Shown: one piece after another, positions 15,980-24,781 of the stretch
Numbering within the stretch: the stretch's first letter is position 1
Layout of the letters: every line of letters begins with the position of its first letter
Assembly (NCBI GenBank): GCA_034422115.1
Contig: DAOUJW010000017.1
Span: 62,001-126,000, forward strand
Direction: 5' to 3'
DNA from: DAOUJW01 sp034422115
GTDB taxonomy: Bacteria; Chloroflexota; Dehalococcoidia; Lucifugimonadales; UBA2985
DNA: 64,000 nt
The notes under the pieces: model-generated
Told to the model about the DNA's origin: nothing
The model's database searches: none
The model's input: only the letters and a program-made list of their open reading frames with translations
Position numbers and translations under genes: made by a program

Positions 15980-16690
15980 ATGGAAGACTCGGGGGCAAAG
16001 ATAGGGCCTTTTGACGTCGCCAGCGGCAGCCTGCGCGCAGGGGTGTTGGGGGTCAACGACGGGCTTGTGTCCAACTTCAGCCTGGTCATGGGCGTGGCCG
16101 GCGGAACGGGGAACGCGGACTTCGTGCTGCTGGCGGGAGTCGCCGGTCTGCTGGCTGGAGCCTTCTCCATGGCGGCCGGCGAGTACGTGTCCATGCGCTC
16201 CCAGCGGGAGGCGTACGAGCACCAGATTCAGATAAAGAGGGACGCCATTGAGACCAGCCCGGAGCGGGAGGAGGCGGACCTCACCCTTGTATACCAGTCC
16301 AAGGGACTGCCTCGCGCTGACGCGCAGCTTGTGGCGCAGCACGTGATGGCCGATCCGGAGGTGGCGCTGGACACCATAGCCAGGGAGTCCCTGGGGCTGA
16401 ACCCGTCCGAGCTCGGTTCGCCCTGGGGGGCCGCCATCAGCTCCTTCACGGCCTTTGTCATAGGGTCGCTGGTGCCAATACTGCCCTACGTCTTCGGAGT
16501 TGAGAACGGAGTCGCAGTCATCAGCGCGGTGCTGAGCGGCTTGGCGCTGCTGGTTGTGGGCGGGTTGCTGGCCTGGACGTCGGAGAGGAGCCCCGCGTGG
16601 GGCGCCCTGCGGATGCTGTTGGTTGGCGGCTTGGCAGCGTCCGTCACCTTCGGCGTCGGGCGGCTGATTGGCGTCACGCTGTCCGGGTAG
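15980..16690 (+). CDS. VIT1/CCC1-family iron/manganese transporter
   Basis: The ATG lies six nt after the CBS gene. The 236-residue membrane protein shows VIT1/CCC1 features: GVNDGLVSNFSLVMGVAGG in helix 1 with the conserved Asp, then LLAGAFSMAAGEYVSMRSQ in helix 2. A Glu-rich cytoplasmic metal-binding segment follows (ETSPEREEADLTLVYQSKG). Three further C-terminal helices end GVGRLIGVTLSG. Family members export Fe2+ or Mn2+ from the cytoplasm using protons. A role in metal detoxification is likely but not shown. Confidence 0.88.
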   Translation: MEDSGAKIGPFDVASGSLRAGVLGVNDGLVSNFSLVMGVAGGTGNADFVLLAGVAGLLAGAFSMAAGEYVSMRSQREAYEHQIQIKRDAIETSPEREEADLTLVYQSKGLPRADAQLVAQHVMADPEVALDTIARESLGLNPSELGSPWGAAISSFTAFVIGSLVPILPYVFGVENGVAVISAVLSGLALLVVGGLLAWTSERSPAWGALRMLLVGGLAASVTFGVGRLIGVTLSG

Positions 16691-16699
16691 ATACTTCTC

Positions 16700-17060
16700 A
16701 GTCATGCCCGTGCAGACGGGCATCCACGCCCCGCCGCCCTGGATTCCCGCTCGGAGCCTGCCCCGTACTCCGATACGGGGGCGGAAATGACGTTGAGCTA
16801 CTTTACCGCGCAACCATTCCTGTGCAGGGAGACCTTTGAATAATCCTAAATCCCTTCCCCCGCAAGCGGGGGAAGGTCAGGATGGGGGCAAAAAGAGGCT
16901 TGTCCCCGCGCGGCTCACCCCCATCTCAGTCTTCCCCCTTCAAGGGGGAAGAGGTTTTGCAGAGGTCTGCACAGGCAGGAATCCAGCGCCATCTCCGGGC
17001 TGGGGGAGGCTCATGATCCACTGCAAAAGGGCGCTTCCCGAAGCGCCCCTACAGGGATCG
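16700..17060. repeat. Mixed repeat block (families B, C and mini-element)
   Basis: The block holds a mini-element variant with CCCCGTACTCCGATACGGGG near 16760-16779, a family C palindrome near 16814 (ATTCCTGTGCAGGGA), a full family B unit at 16853-16953 (CCCCCGCAAGCGGGGG and CTTCCCCCTTCAAGGGGGAA) and the hairpin GGGCGCTTCCCGAAGCGCCC near 17028-17047. The last could act as a weak terminator for either side. No gene was seen. Confidence 0.8.
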
Positions 17061-17071
17061 CCGACTCTCCA

Positions 17072-18064
17072 CTAGCTCAGCCGGAAGACCACAAACAGGC
17101 CAAGCACGTAGAGCGCGACGAAGAGCGGCGGGCTAGGCTCTATCAGCGAGAACTGCTTGAGGGGGCGTCTCGTCGCCAGTTGCACCAGGCCGAGGCTCAT
17201 CAGTCCAACGGCGAACACCCCGGCGGTGATGGTGCTTGCGCCCGTGAAACTGTACAGCGAGCCGTCCGTGTAGGCCAGGTCCGCCGCGGCCAGGGCAACG
17301 ATGTTGAAGGAGTTGGTGCCGTATATGTTGGCGACCCCCAGGTCGTAGGCCTTCATGCGGAAAGCGGCGAAGGTGGTCGTAAGCTCCGGCAGCGTGGTGA
17401 CGAGGGCCAGGCCAAGCACGCCAACGAAGCTGGAGCCTATACCCGTCGCCTCTGCGATGGACTCGGCGCTGATGGCCAGCGCGGGGCCGGCCACAAAGAC
17501 ACCCGCCGCCGCCAGGCTGAACACCACCCAGCCCCACGTCAGCGAGTGTGAGGTCCCTCCGCTCTCCTCCGTCTCCTCCGCCTCCATGCTGAACTTCCTC
17601 AGGTAGCGGGAGATGACCAGGTAGGAAACCAGGATGGCTATGGCGGGAATGCTCACGGCCAGGACCTTGAAGTCGACTTGGGTTACGACGAAGAGCGTGG
17701 CCATGGCGGTGAGCAGGATCGCTGAGCCTGCGACCCATGTCTGCTGAGGCGCCACCTGCCGGAACACCTCGCGCCCGCCGAGCAGCGCCAGCAGAATGGC
17801 CAGGTTGCTCATGTTGAGCATGTTTGCGCCCAGGATGTTGCCCGCGGCCAGCTCCGCCGAGCCGCTTATCGCCGCGGCCACGGCGGTCACAAGCTCCGGC
17901 AGGGACGTGGCCCCGGCCAGCAGCAGTGAGCCGACCCAGAGACGCCCAAGGCCCATCTTGTCGGCGATGACGTCCGCGGAGGCGGCCAGGAAGGAGGCCG
18001 AGATTACAATGACCACTGCCGCGAGCAGGAACAGGCCGGATGCGGCGGCAAGGCTATCGATCAT
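17072..18064 (-). CDS. CaCA-family sodium/calcium exchanger-like protein
   Basis: A 330-residue inner-membrane protein with two inverted alpha repeats, as in YrbG/CaxA. Repeat 1 has GSLLLAGATSLPELVTAVAA with the acidic Glu, then GNILGANMLNMSNLAILLAL. Repeat 2 has VGVLGLALVTTLPELTTTFA and GVANIYGTNSFNIVALAAAD. The conserved Glu and Asn/Ser residues in these motifs bind the cations. About 10 helices are present. A charged loop with EAEETEESGG links the two halves. It probably exchanges Ca2+ or K+ for Na+ or H+; the exact ion is not readable. The gene is monocistronic. Confidence 0.9.
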   Translation of the reverse strand: MIDSLAAASGLFLLAAVVIVISASFLAASADVIADKMGLGRLWVGSLLLAGATSLPELVTAVAAAISGSAELAAGNILGANMLNMSNLAILLALLGGREVFRQVAPQQTWVAGSAILLTAMATLFVVTQVDFKVLAVSIPAIAILVSYLVISRYLRKFSMEAEETEESGGTSHSLTWGWVVFSLAAAGVFVAGPALAISAESIAEATGIGSSFVGVLGLALVTTLPELTTTFAAFRMKAYDLGVANIYGTNSFNIVALAAADLAYTDGSLYSFTGASTITAGVFAVGLMSLGLVQLATRRPLKQFSLIEPSPPLFVALYVLGLFVVFRLS

Positions 18065-18391
18065 TGCGCTTTGGCAGTGCGGGATTTTTCATAGCGTCGC
18101 TTAAGTTACACCAATGAAGGCGGCTATGGCAATGAGTTCAGGCTGCGCGCCACAGGCCTTGTGGCAACTCTTGTACAGCCTGCAACTGCAAGATTCCGTC
18201 GTTGGGGCTGGGTTGTGCGCAGGTTATCGACGGCCAATGGCCTGCGTTGTATACCTCCTCTAGCCTTGGCTGGGTATTGACTTGACAATCCGTTGGCATT
18301 AGAATGTCACTGCTTCCCGTGCCGTGTTTCACGGAATACTGGAGGCGCGGAAATTACGCATCCATTTTGGAAAATAGAGAGGAGGATACCC
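18065..18391. other. Intergenic region carrying the enoyl-CoA hydratase leader
   Basis: This 327-nt gap between divergent genes holds a promoter at 18277-18305 and a leader of about 80 nt before the hydratase ATG. Nothing else was recognised. Confidence 0.5.
18277..18305 (+). promoter_or_regulatory. Promoter of the enoyl-CoA hydratase gene
   Basis: TTGACT at 18277-18282, a 17-nt spacer and TAGAAT at 18300-18305. A second TTGACA starts six bases later but would be badly spaced. Confidence 0.65.
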
Positions 18392-19270
18392 ATGGCACAA
18401 CAGTCTTCGTGGTCTGCAGCCAGGTCGCACAGAGAGCCTTATGAGAGGGTCCCGTTGCCGGATTGGCCTCACCAGGAGTTGCTGTACGAGACCATAGATA
18501 ACGGCAGAATTGCCATTATGACCATCAACCGCCCGGAGCGGATGAACTCCAGCGACCCCGGGATGGGCGCCCGATGGTTCGACGCGTGGACGCACTTTGC
18601 CGCCGATGACAACTGCTGGGCGGCCATTGTGACGGGCGCAGGCGACCGAGCTTTCTCCGCCGGTCAGGACCTGAAGATCCGCGACGAGCGGGAGAGGGAA
18701 GCCGGCGCTGGAAATGCCCCGGCAGAGGTAGGTCGGACTCCCTATCAGGTGCAGCCTCTTGGCGACCGCCTGAACTGCTGGAAGCCCACCATCGCCGCCA
18801 TCAACGGCTTCGCCATCGCCGGCGGATGGTCCACGGCGCAGAACTGCACCTTCCGCATCGCCGCGGAGCATGCAGAGATGAACATCGCCGAAGCGCGCTG
18901 GAACCAGGGCGCCGGTTTCGTGGGCTGGCTGCCCAGGCTGATTGGCATCCCCCACGCCCTTGAGGTCTGCCTGATGGCCGACCGCAGGCTCTCCGCACAG
19001 CGGGCCTACGAGGTTGGCTTCGTCAACAAGGTGGTCCCCAAGGAGGACCTGATGGACGAGGCAGTGGACTGGGCCAGGACCATCATCAGCATGGCGCCCA
19101 GGGCCATTCGCAACTTCCACCAGATGGCCTACCAGTGCTGGAACATGACCATTCCCCAGGCACAGGCCTACACCTCCGCCCTGGAGTACAACCTGCGGGG
19201 CATGAACGACGGCAAAGAGGGTCCCAGGGCCTTCGCCGAGAAGCGGGCTGCAGTCTTCACCAACACCTAG
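18392..19270 (+). CDS. Enoyl-CoA hydratase/isomerase family protein
   Basis: The ATG at 18392 follows GAGAGGAGG. The 292-residue protein has the crotonase fold. RIAIMTINRPERMNSSDPGM leads to AIVTGAGDRAFSAGQDLKI, which holds the first oxyanion-hole segment. PTIAAINGFAIAGGWSTAQN supplies the second, and AQRAYEVGFVNKVVPKEDLM is typical of the family. In place of the catalytic Glu pair of rat crotonase there are EMNIAEARWNQGA and nearby residues, so hydratase versus isomerase or hydrolase activity is open. It has its own promoter and terminator. It may act with the acyl-CoA dehydrogenases encoded 14-28 kb away. Confidence 0.9.
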   Translation: MAQQSSWSAARSHREPYERVPLPDWPHQELLYETIDNGRIAIMTINRPERMNSSDPGMGARWFDAWTHFAADDNCWAAIVTGAGDRAFSAGQDLKIRDEREREAGAGNAPAEVGRTPYQVQPLGDRLNCWKPTIAAINGFAIAGGWSTAQNCTFRIAAEHAEMNIAEARWNQGAGFVGWLPRLIGIPHALEVCLMADRRLSAQRAYEVGFVNKVVPKEDLMDEAVDWARTIISMAPRAIRNFHQMAYQCWNMTIPQAQAYTSALEYNLRGMNDGKEGPRAFAEKRAAVFTNT

Positions 19271-19296
19271 AAGCCGCTCCCACTTCGGGAAATCGG

Positions 19297-19335
19297 ACGG
19301 GCGGTTGCCGTTCAGGTCAGCCGCCCGTTCCTTTT
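19297..19335 (+). terminator. Rho-independent terminator of the enoyl-CoA hydratase gene
   Basis: ACGGGCGG (19297-19304) pairs with CCGCCCGT (19321-19328) and is followed by TCCTTTT. It lies 27 nt after the stop codon. Confidence 0.8.
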
Positions 19336-19441
19336 GCTACAATGACAACCAGGAGCAGCCCGGCACATGGGTGACTATGCAGAAATGTGGCGGCTTAACG
19401 GGAACGCGCAGCAACGAACACCGGCATTGGAGTGACCAAAC

Positions 19442-19897
19442 ATGACACCGGAACGCAGCACTGATCTTACGCACTACTTTGGAGATGAAGCGACGGGCCT
19501 CTTCTGGGAGAGGCTCTCGGCCTTGGGCGTGGACGCCCTGGGCAACGACGGGATCATCGAGCTGGCCCCCTTCAGGAACGACCTGAGCTCGTTTGCCAAC
19601 GGCTTGGTGGAAGCCCTGGGCGTCTTTGTTGGAAGCGACCGCGTCTCCCAAAACGCGCGGGAGCGCGACTTCTTCCTGGACCAGCAGCGCGCCCCGTTTC
19701 TGGACTCGGCGTACGGCCCGGTGCACGCGGCCCTGTTCGGGCTGTCAGAGCGCTACTCCCACGTCTGGGTGGAGGGCTGGAAGGACTACATGCTCAGGAT
19801 TGCCCACAAGGCCCATCCCAGCAGCGGCGTGAGCCTTGTGCTGAGCGAAGGCCCGGACCGCCTGCTGCTTGGGCAGATGCGTTTCGCCGCAAGCTAG
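19442..19897 (+). CDS. Conserved-looking 151-aa protein of unknown family (tandem copy 1)
   Basis: I do not recognise the family. The protein has 151 residues, is soluble and mixed alpha/beta, with no signal peptide. Segments shared with the next gene include HYFGDEATGLFWERLSALGV, GIIELAPFRNDL, VHAALFGLSERY, VWVEGWKDYMLR, KAHPSSGVSLVLSEGPDRLL and LGQMR at the end. The two genes arose by tandem duplication and now differ at about half of the positions, so both have been kept long enough to diverge. Strong conservation of the His/Pro/Ser segment suggests a functional site. The gene starts with ATG; no strong ribosome site was seen. Confidence 0.75.
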   Translation: MTPERSTDLTHYFGDEATGLFWERLSALGVDALGNDGIIELAPFRNDLSSFANGLVEALGVFVGSDRVSQNARERDFFLDQQRAPFLDSAYGPVHAALFGLSERYSHVWVEGWKDYMLRIAHKAHPSSGVSLVLSEGPDRLLLGQMRFAAS

Positions 19898-19941
19898 AGC
19901 CTGCGGCATAGGGAGCAACTTTAGCTCCGGAGAGAGTGAAG

Positions 19942-20394
19942 ATGAGCTTGGAACTGAGTACGGAACGGAACATGAACCTCGCACAGTACTTTGGCGAGGA
20001 GCTGACCCGCAGGTTCTGGGAGAGGCTTGCGGCTCTGGGAGTCCACGCCGCCGACAACGGCGGGATAATTGAGCTGGCCCCTTTCAGGAATGACCTGCCG
20101 GCCTTTGCCAGCGGCTTGGTTGGGGCATTGGAAGTCCTCCTGGAAAGCGACCAGGTGCCGCGCTATGCGGAGGCGGACTCATTCCCGGACCGGACGCGCG
20201 CCAAGTTCGTCGAGTCGGAGTATGGCGAGGTGCACGCGGCCCTGTTCGCTCTCTCTACCCGAATTGTAAACGTGTGGTTGGAGGGGTGGGAGGACTACAT
20301 GGTCAGGACTGCGCACAAGACCCATCCAAGCAGCGGCGTGAGCCTTGTGACCAGTGAAGGCCCAGACCGCCTTCTGCTGGGCCAGATACGCTAG
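19942..20394 (+). CDS. Unknown-family protein (tandem copy 2)
   Basis: The paralog of the preceding gene, 45 nt downstream. The ATG at 19942 follows GGAGAG at good spacing; an in-frame GTG at 19936 is an alternative. The 150-residue product keeps YFGEELTRRFWERLAALGV, GIIELAPFRNDLPAFASGLV, VHAALFALSTR, WLEGWEDYMVRTAHKTHPSS and EGPDRLLLGQIR. The conserved core at the same spacing supports both genes as real. It ends eight nt before the converging M16 protease gene. The function is unknown. Confidence 0.75.
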   Translation: MSLELSTERNMNLAQYFGEELTRRFWERLAALGVHAADNGGIIELAPFRNDLPAFASGLVGALEVLLESDQVPRYAEADSFPDRTRAKFVESEYGEVHAALFALSTRIVNVWLEGWEDYMVRTAHKTHPSSGVSLVTSEGPDRLLLGQIR

Positions 20395-20401
20395 GAACTG
20401 G

Positions 20402-23065
20402 TTACCCCACCCGCCCGTCGTGGTCTACGGTGTGGATGGGCAGCCCAATCTCCCGCAGACCCGGCTCGATTGCCTCCCGGTCGCCCACCACCAGGAGCGT
20501 CAGGCTGTCGGTCAGCACGTGCTCTTCCGCCGCCCGCCGCACGCCGGCCAGGGACACGGCCTCAATGTTCGCGGTGAAGTCTCGCAGATAGTCGTCCGGC
20601 AGATCGAAGGACACCAACTGCGCCAGCTGCTCCAGGGACTGCCAGGGCGTCTCGAAGGACGCCGGAAACTGCTGAAGCAGCGAAGCCTTGGCTGCTTCGA
20701 ACTCCTCCTCAGTCACCGGCCTCCCGTTGCGTATGTCGTTGAACTCTCGCAGCGTCTCCTGGACGGCCTCGCGGGTCACGTTGGTCTCCACGCCGCCTCC
20801 CGCCAGCATCAGCGACGACTGCCTGTGCCACTCGAACCAGGAGCGGTAGCCGTAGCTGTACCCCTTGTCCTGCCGCAGGTTCATATTGAGGCGGGCGGTG
20901 AACTGGCCCCCGAACAGCTGGTTGAGCAGCACCAGGGCGTAGTAGTCCGGGTGGCTGCGGGCCACGCTGACGAATCCCGCGCGTATCACCGACTGCGCAG
21001 CCCCGGGCTTGTCCAGCAGGTACATCTGCGACGGGCCTGTGTCCGGGTAGCCCTGGGCGTGGGCGTCGTTGGCTGCTTTGGCCTGTTCGTCGGAGCTATG
21101 CCAGCCGCCAAAGCGCTCCTCTGCTATCTTTACCGCTTCCTCCAGCGACACGTCGCCCACCACTACCAGGGTGGCGCTATCAGGCCCAAAGCTCTGTCGC
21201 AGATGCCCTGTCAGGTCGTCCCGGGATATGGCCTCAAGGGAGTCCTCGGTCCCGCTGAGGGGGTGCCCAAAGGGTGTCTCACGCCCGTAGAGCAGGGGAG
21301 ACGTTACCCGACCGGCCATGGCCGTGGGGTCGTCCCTGATGCGGCGCTGAGCCGTCAGCCGCTCCGTGCGGATACGTGCCAACTCCTCCTCCGGGAAGGT
21401 GGGGTTGCGCACCAGGTCCGCTATGATCTCCAGGGCGCTGGGCCAGTGGCGAGAGAGGGTCTCCGCGTTCAGTACCGTGCGCTCCCTGCCCGTGGCGGAG
21501 GCCAGCTGGCTGCCCATGAACTCGAACTCCTCGGCAATCTGCGCGCTGGAGCGGGTGGTTGTGCCCTCCTGGAGCATCGCAGTCGTGAAGGATGCCAGGC
21601 CGGGGAGCGCGACGGGGTCGCCGGCCGCGCCTGTCTTCAGAAGCAGGCCGAAGGCCACGGCCGAAAGGCCGCGTTTCTCCATTGCCACCACCTCCAGGCC
21701 GTTGGCCAGGCGGTGTCGCCGAGGGCTGGGCGGCGCAAAGGATCTGGGCGCAGTAGGCGCGGGCTGGACGCTCCTGTCGACGGACTTCTCAGAGCGGCTG
21801 TGGGACGGCTCCGGCATCACCACAAGCTGAACGTGCCGCTCTCCAAGGTAGGCGTTGGCAACCCGCGTGACGTCCTCCGGGCTGACGGCCAGAAACCGCT
21901 CCCAGTCCCGGTTTATCATGTCCGGGTCTCCGGCAAAGATGTTGAAGGAGTTGAGGCGGTTGGCCCTGCCCCCAAAGCCGCCGACGCTGGCCATCATGCG
22001 CACGTCCCGCCACTCGATGCGGTTCTTGGCGCGGGCCACCTCCTCATTGGTGGGCGGCTGGCTGCGAATGCGCTCTATCTCCTCGCGGGCCGCCTGCTCT
22101 ATCTCCGCCTCCGTGTGGCCCGCGGACGCCGTGACCTCCATCTCGAACTCTCCCGCAATCTCCGATGGCCCGTGATGCGCCCCGGCGCTCTGGGCGATCT
22201 GTCTCTGGTACACCAGTGACCTGTACAGCCGGGAGCTCTTGCCGCCGCTGAGTATGCCGGCCAGGATGGCAAGGGGCGCTTCATCCGGGTGGAACCGGGG
22301 CACCGTGGGCCACATGAGGTAGAGACGGGGCAGGAGCACGCGGTCGTGGAGGGTGAGGTTGGCGTGGCCCTGGAGGGACGAATCGGCGCGCCGGGCGCGA
22401 GGGATGGCGGGGCCTGACGGCAGGTCGCCGAAGTACCTCTCCACCATCTCCAGGGTCTCCTGCGGCTGAATGTCCCCGGCTATGGTGAGGCTGGCGTTGT
22501 TGGGCGTGTAGAATCGCTGGAAGAAGGCCCGGGCATCGTCCAGGGTGGCGACGTCCAGGTCCTCGTGGAAGCCGATGGTGGGCCAGTGGTAGGGGTGGGG
22601 CAGAGGGTACATCGCTTCCTGGAGGCGGATGGACGCGACGCCGTAGGGCCGGTTCTCGTAGCTCTGGCGGCGCTCGTTCTTCACCACGTCCCGCTGGATG
22701 TCCAGCCGCTCCTGGTCAAGGGCGTCCAGCAGGAACCCCATGCGGTCGGCCTCAAGCCACAGGGCAAGCTCCAGGTGGTTGGAGGGCAGGTTCTCCCAGT
22801 AGTTGGTGCGGTCCGGGGTGGTGGAGCCGTTCAGAGTGCCGCCAACCTGGAGAATGGGATCGAAGTGGCTGCTGTTGTGGTGCTTGGAGCCTTCGAACAT
22901 TAGGTGCTCAAAGAGGTGGGCGTATCCCGTCTTGCCCGGCTCCTCGTCCTTGGAGCCCACGTGGTACCAGATGTTCACGGCGACGAGGGGCAGCGAGTCG
23001 TCCTTGTGCAGGATTACGTCCAGGCCGTTGGGCAGGGTGAACTTTTCAAACGAAATAGGCTCCAT
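20402..23065 (-). CDS. M16-family zinc metalloprotease, two-unit form
   Basis: An 887-residue protein, long enough for two M16 units in one chain. The ATG at 23065 follows GGAGAAG. The N-terminal unit has the inverted zinc motif HLFEHLMFEG (HxxEH, near residues 47-56), with the distal Glu expected about 75 residues later. The C-terminal unit (from about residue 450, RRHRLANGLEVVAMEKRGLS) lacks HxxEH and should be the structural half. Such enzymes degrade or process peptides in the periplasm or cytoplasm. No signal peptide was seen. The large antisense frames over this gene are codon-bias shadows. Confidence 0.92.
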   Translation of the reverse strand: MEPISFEKFTLPNGLDVILHKDDSLPLVAVNIWYHVGSKDEEPGKTGYAHLFEHLMFEGSKHHNSSHFDPILQVGGTLNGSTTPDRTNYWENLPSNHLELALWLEADRMGFLLDALDQERLDIQRDVVKNERRQSYENRPYGVASIRLQEAMYPLPHPYHWPTIGFHEDLDVATLDDARAFFQRFYTPNNASLTIAGDIQPQETLEMVERYFGDLPSGPAIPRARRADSSLQGHANLTLHDRVLLPRLYLMWPTVPRFHPDEAPLAILAGILSGGKSSRLYRSLVYQRQIAQSAGAHHGPSEIAGEFEMEVTASAGHTEAEIEQAAREEIERIRSQPPTNEEVARAKNRIEWRDVRMMASVGGFGGRANRLNSFNIFAGDPDMINRDWERFLAVSPEDVTRVANAYLGERHVQLVVMPEPSHSRSEKSVDRSVQPAPTAPRSFAPPSPRRHRLANGLEVVAMEKRGLSAVAFGLLLKTGAAGDPVALPGLASFTTAMLQEGTTTRSSAQIAEEFEFMGSQLASATGRERTVLNAETLSRHWPSALEIIADLVRNPTFPEEELARIRTERLTAQRRIRDDPTAMAGRVTSPLLYGRETPFGHPLSGTEDSLEAISRDDLTGHLRQSFGPDSATLVVVGDVSLEEAVKIAEERFGGWHSSDEQAKAANDAHAQGYPDTGPSQMYLLDKPGAAQSVIRAGFVSVARSHPDYYALVLLNQLFGGQFTARLNMNLRQDKGYSYGYRSWFEWHRQSSLMLAGGGVETNVTREAVQETLREFNDIRNGRPVTEEEFEAAKASLLQQFPASFETPWQSLEQLAQLVSFDLPDDYLRDFTANIEAVSLAGVRRAAEEHVLTDSLTLLVVGDREAIEPGLREIGLPIHTVDHDGRVG

Positions 23066-23164
23066 ATCTTCTCCGGGGTCGCCGCTTCAGGCGCGCGAAA
23101 CCCCCTTCTTCGATTTACCGAGGTTGTGACCGGGAGGGCGTCCTTCCACTGCCGCGCCGTGGTC

Positions 23165-24457
23165 CTACGTCGTGCTCGGCGGCTTGGCTATAATGGCGAG
23201 CGGCATCGCAATCGCATTGACCGCGGCGAGTATGTAGAGCGAGATCAGGTAGCTGTCGGTAAAGTCGAACACGATGCCCATCATGATGGGGCCCAACATG
23301 CCCGATACGACCGTCACGCTGCGGGTGAGGCCCTGGAGCGCTCCGAAGTTCCTTGGCCCGAAGTAGTTGCTGACCAGCACGCCCCTGGCCGGGATCATCC
23401 CACCGAACGCTGTCCCGTACAACAGGGCAAACAGGATGACCTGCCAGTAGTGGAAACCGTTCATGTTGGCCAGCAGCACAAACGCGCCGACAAAAATTCC
23501 AAGCAGTCCGGCCAGGACCAGCCTGGCGCTTATGTAGTCCATTATCCAGCCGCCTCCCAGCCGTCCAAAGACGCTGAGGACGGTGAAGAACGCCAGGACC
23601 GTTGCTGCCTGGGTGTTGGAGAACTCAATGGAGAGCAGGTACGGAATCAGGTGAACGATGAGCCCGCTCACGCCCATTGTTTCGGCGGCAAATATGACGG
23701 AGAGTATCCAGAACGCCGGGGTTCTCAGGGCCTGCATCACCGTCAGGCTCTCCTCGTCCGATAGCTGCTCCATCGTTGAGCGCCGGGGAGTAGATGCGGC
23801 GTAAGCCGCAGCCTCCTCCTCCGTATCGCCGTCGGGGCGCATTCCGTACTGGTCCGGCCTGGACCGGAAAACAAGGCTGAGGGGTATCATGATGCACCAG
23901 GTTGCAAGACCCAGCACAACGAACGCCACCCTCCATCCAAAGCTCTCCACCAGCCACACCACGACGAACAGCATGGGGCCGCTCAGGATAGCTCCCGAGG
24001 CCCCGATCCCCAGCGCTCTCCCACGCTGCCTTTGGAACCACTGGACTATGGCCCAGTTCCGGGGGGTGCCGGTTGCGCTGGTGCCAAGGGACACCAGCAG
24101 GACGGCGATGTAGAACATGAAGATGGAGTTCACAACGCTGAGGTACATCACGGAGGCGCCCATGATGAAGGCCCCGGCCAGCACCATCTTGCGCGGCCCG
24201 TACTTGTCCACCAGGAACCCCTCGATGGGGGCTACGATGCTGCCCTCAAGGCGCTGCAGGCCGAATGCGCCGGATACGATGGCGCGGCTCCACCCAAATG
24301 TCTGGACTATGGGCGTGAAGAAGACCTGCATCCCGTAGACCCAGCAGATGCTGACCCACAGGTGCATCCCCATTCCGGCGGCGACGATGAACCACCCATA
24401 GAATATCCTGGGTTTGGCACGCGTCCCCTGGGCGACCTGCTCTTCCTGAGTCTGCAC
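23165..24457 (-). CDS. MFS transporter, OFA-like (paralog 2)
   Basis: 430 residues with about 12 membrane helices, probably starting at the GTG at 24457. It carries the shared RIFYGWFIVAAGMGMHLW start, TFGWSRAIVSGAFGLQRLEG and GFLVDKYGPRK (loop 2-3 motif). The central loop has the motif QYGMRPDGDTEEE and EEESLTV-like text before helix 7. It is closest to the gene at 33981 (RIFYGWYMVAAGMGIHLWIS). The substrate is unknown. It lies about 100 nt after the M16 protease gene on the same strand, with no sign of a functional tie. Confidence 0.88.
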   Translation of the reverse strand: MQTQEEQVAQGTRAKPRIFYGWFIVAAGMGMHLWVSICWVYGMQVFFTPIVQTFGWSRAIVSGAFGLQRLEGSIVAPIEGFLVDKYGPRKMVLAGAFIMGASVMYLSVVNSIFMFYIAVLLVSLGTSATGTPRNWAIVQWFQRQRGRALGIGASGAILSGPMLFVVVWLVESFGWRVAFVVLGLATWCIMIPLSLVFRSRPDQYGMRPDGDTEEEAAAYAASTPRRSTMEQLSDEESLTVMQALRTPAFWILSVIFAAETMGVSGLIVHLIPYLLSIEFSNTQAATVLAFFTVLSVFGRLGGGWIMDYISARLVLAGLLGIFVGAFVLLANMNGFHYWQVILFALLYGTAFGGMIPARGVLVSNYFGPRNFGALQGLTRSVTVVSGMLGPIMMGIVFDFTDSYLISLYILAAVNAIAMPLAIIAKPPSTT

Positions 24458-24781
24458 TTACCCTCGCTTTGGGCCGGGAGCGATTACCGCGCCGCGCACG
24501 CCGGCCGGGTGTAGTGAGAAGCCGGGCCGTTATTGGTTCCACCCATAATAATACAAATCCTGGCAAATCGCTATTGCTGGCCGCGGGCGGGAATTCCCGG
24601 GTGTGTTGGTATTGCCAATACTCCCAGGGAGCGCCGTACCCGCCCGCTCATAGATGAGCCTGTCGAACCATTTGAGCGGGCGTACAACAACCTTGAGGCT
24701 TCTACTAACACCCGGAGTCGCGGACGTGAAGGCAGCCGCGCGTGCGGGGGCCGGGCGTTGGAGCTTACAGGTGGCAGCGCC
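24458..24781. repeat. Intergenic repeats downstream of the LRR gene
   Basis: A family D copy lies at 24591-24620 (GAATTCCCGGGTGTGTTGG, then TATTGCCAATA). A family A left arm follows at about 24650-24680 (GATGAGCCTGTCGAACCATT), with the right arm lost. No gene was seen. Confidence 0.7.

Noticed and set aside
20354..22219. 621-aa open frame antisense to the M16 protease
   Set aside because: It lies wholly inside a well-supported gene and its Arg/Gly/Leu/His-rich text has no domain. Long antisense frames are expected from GC-rich codon bias.
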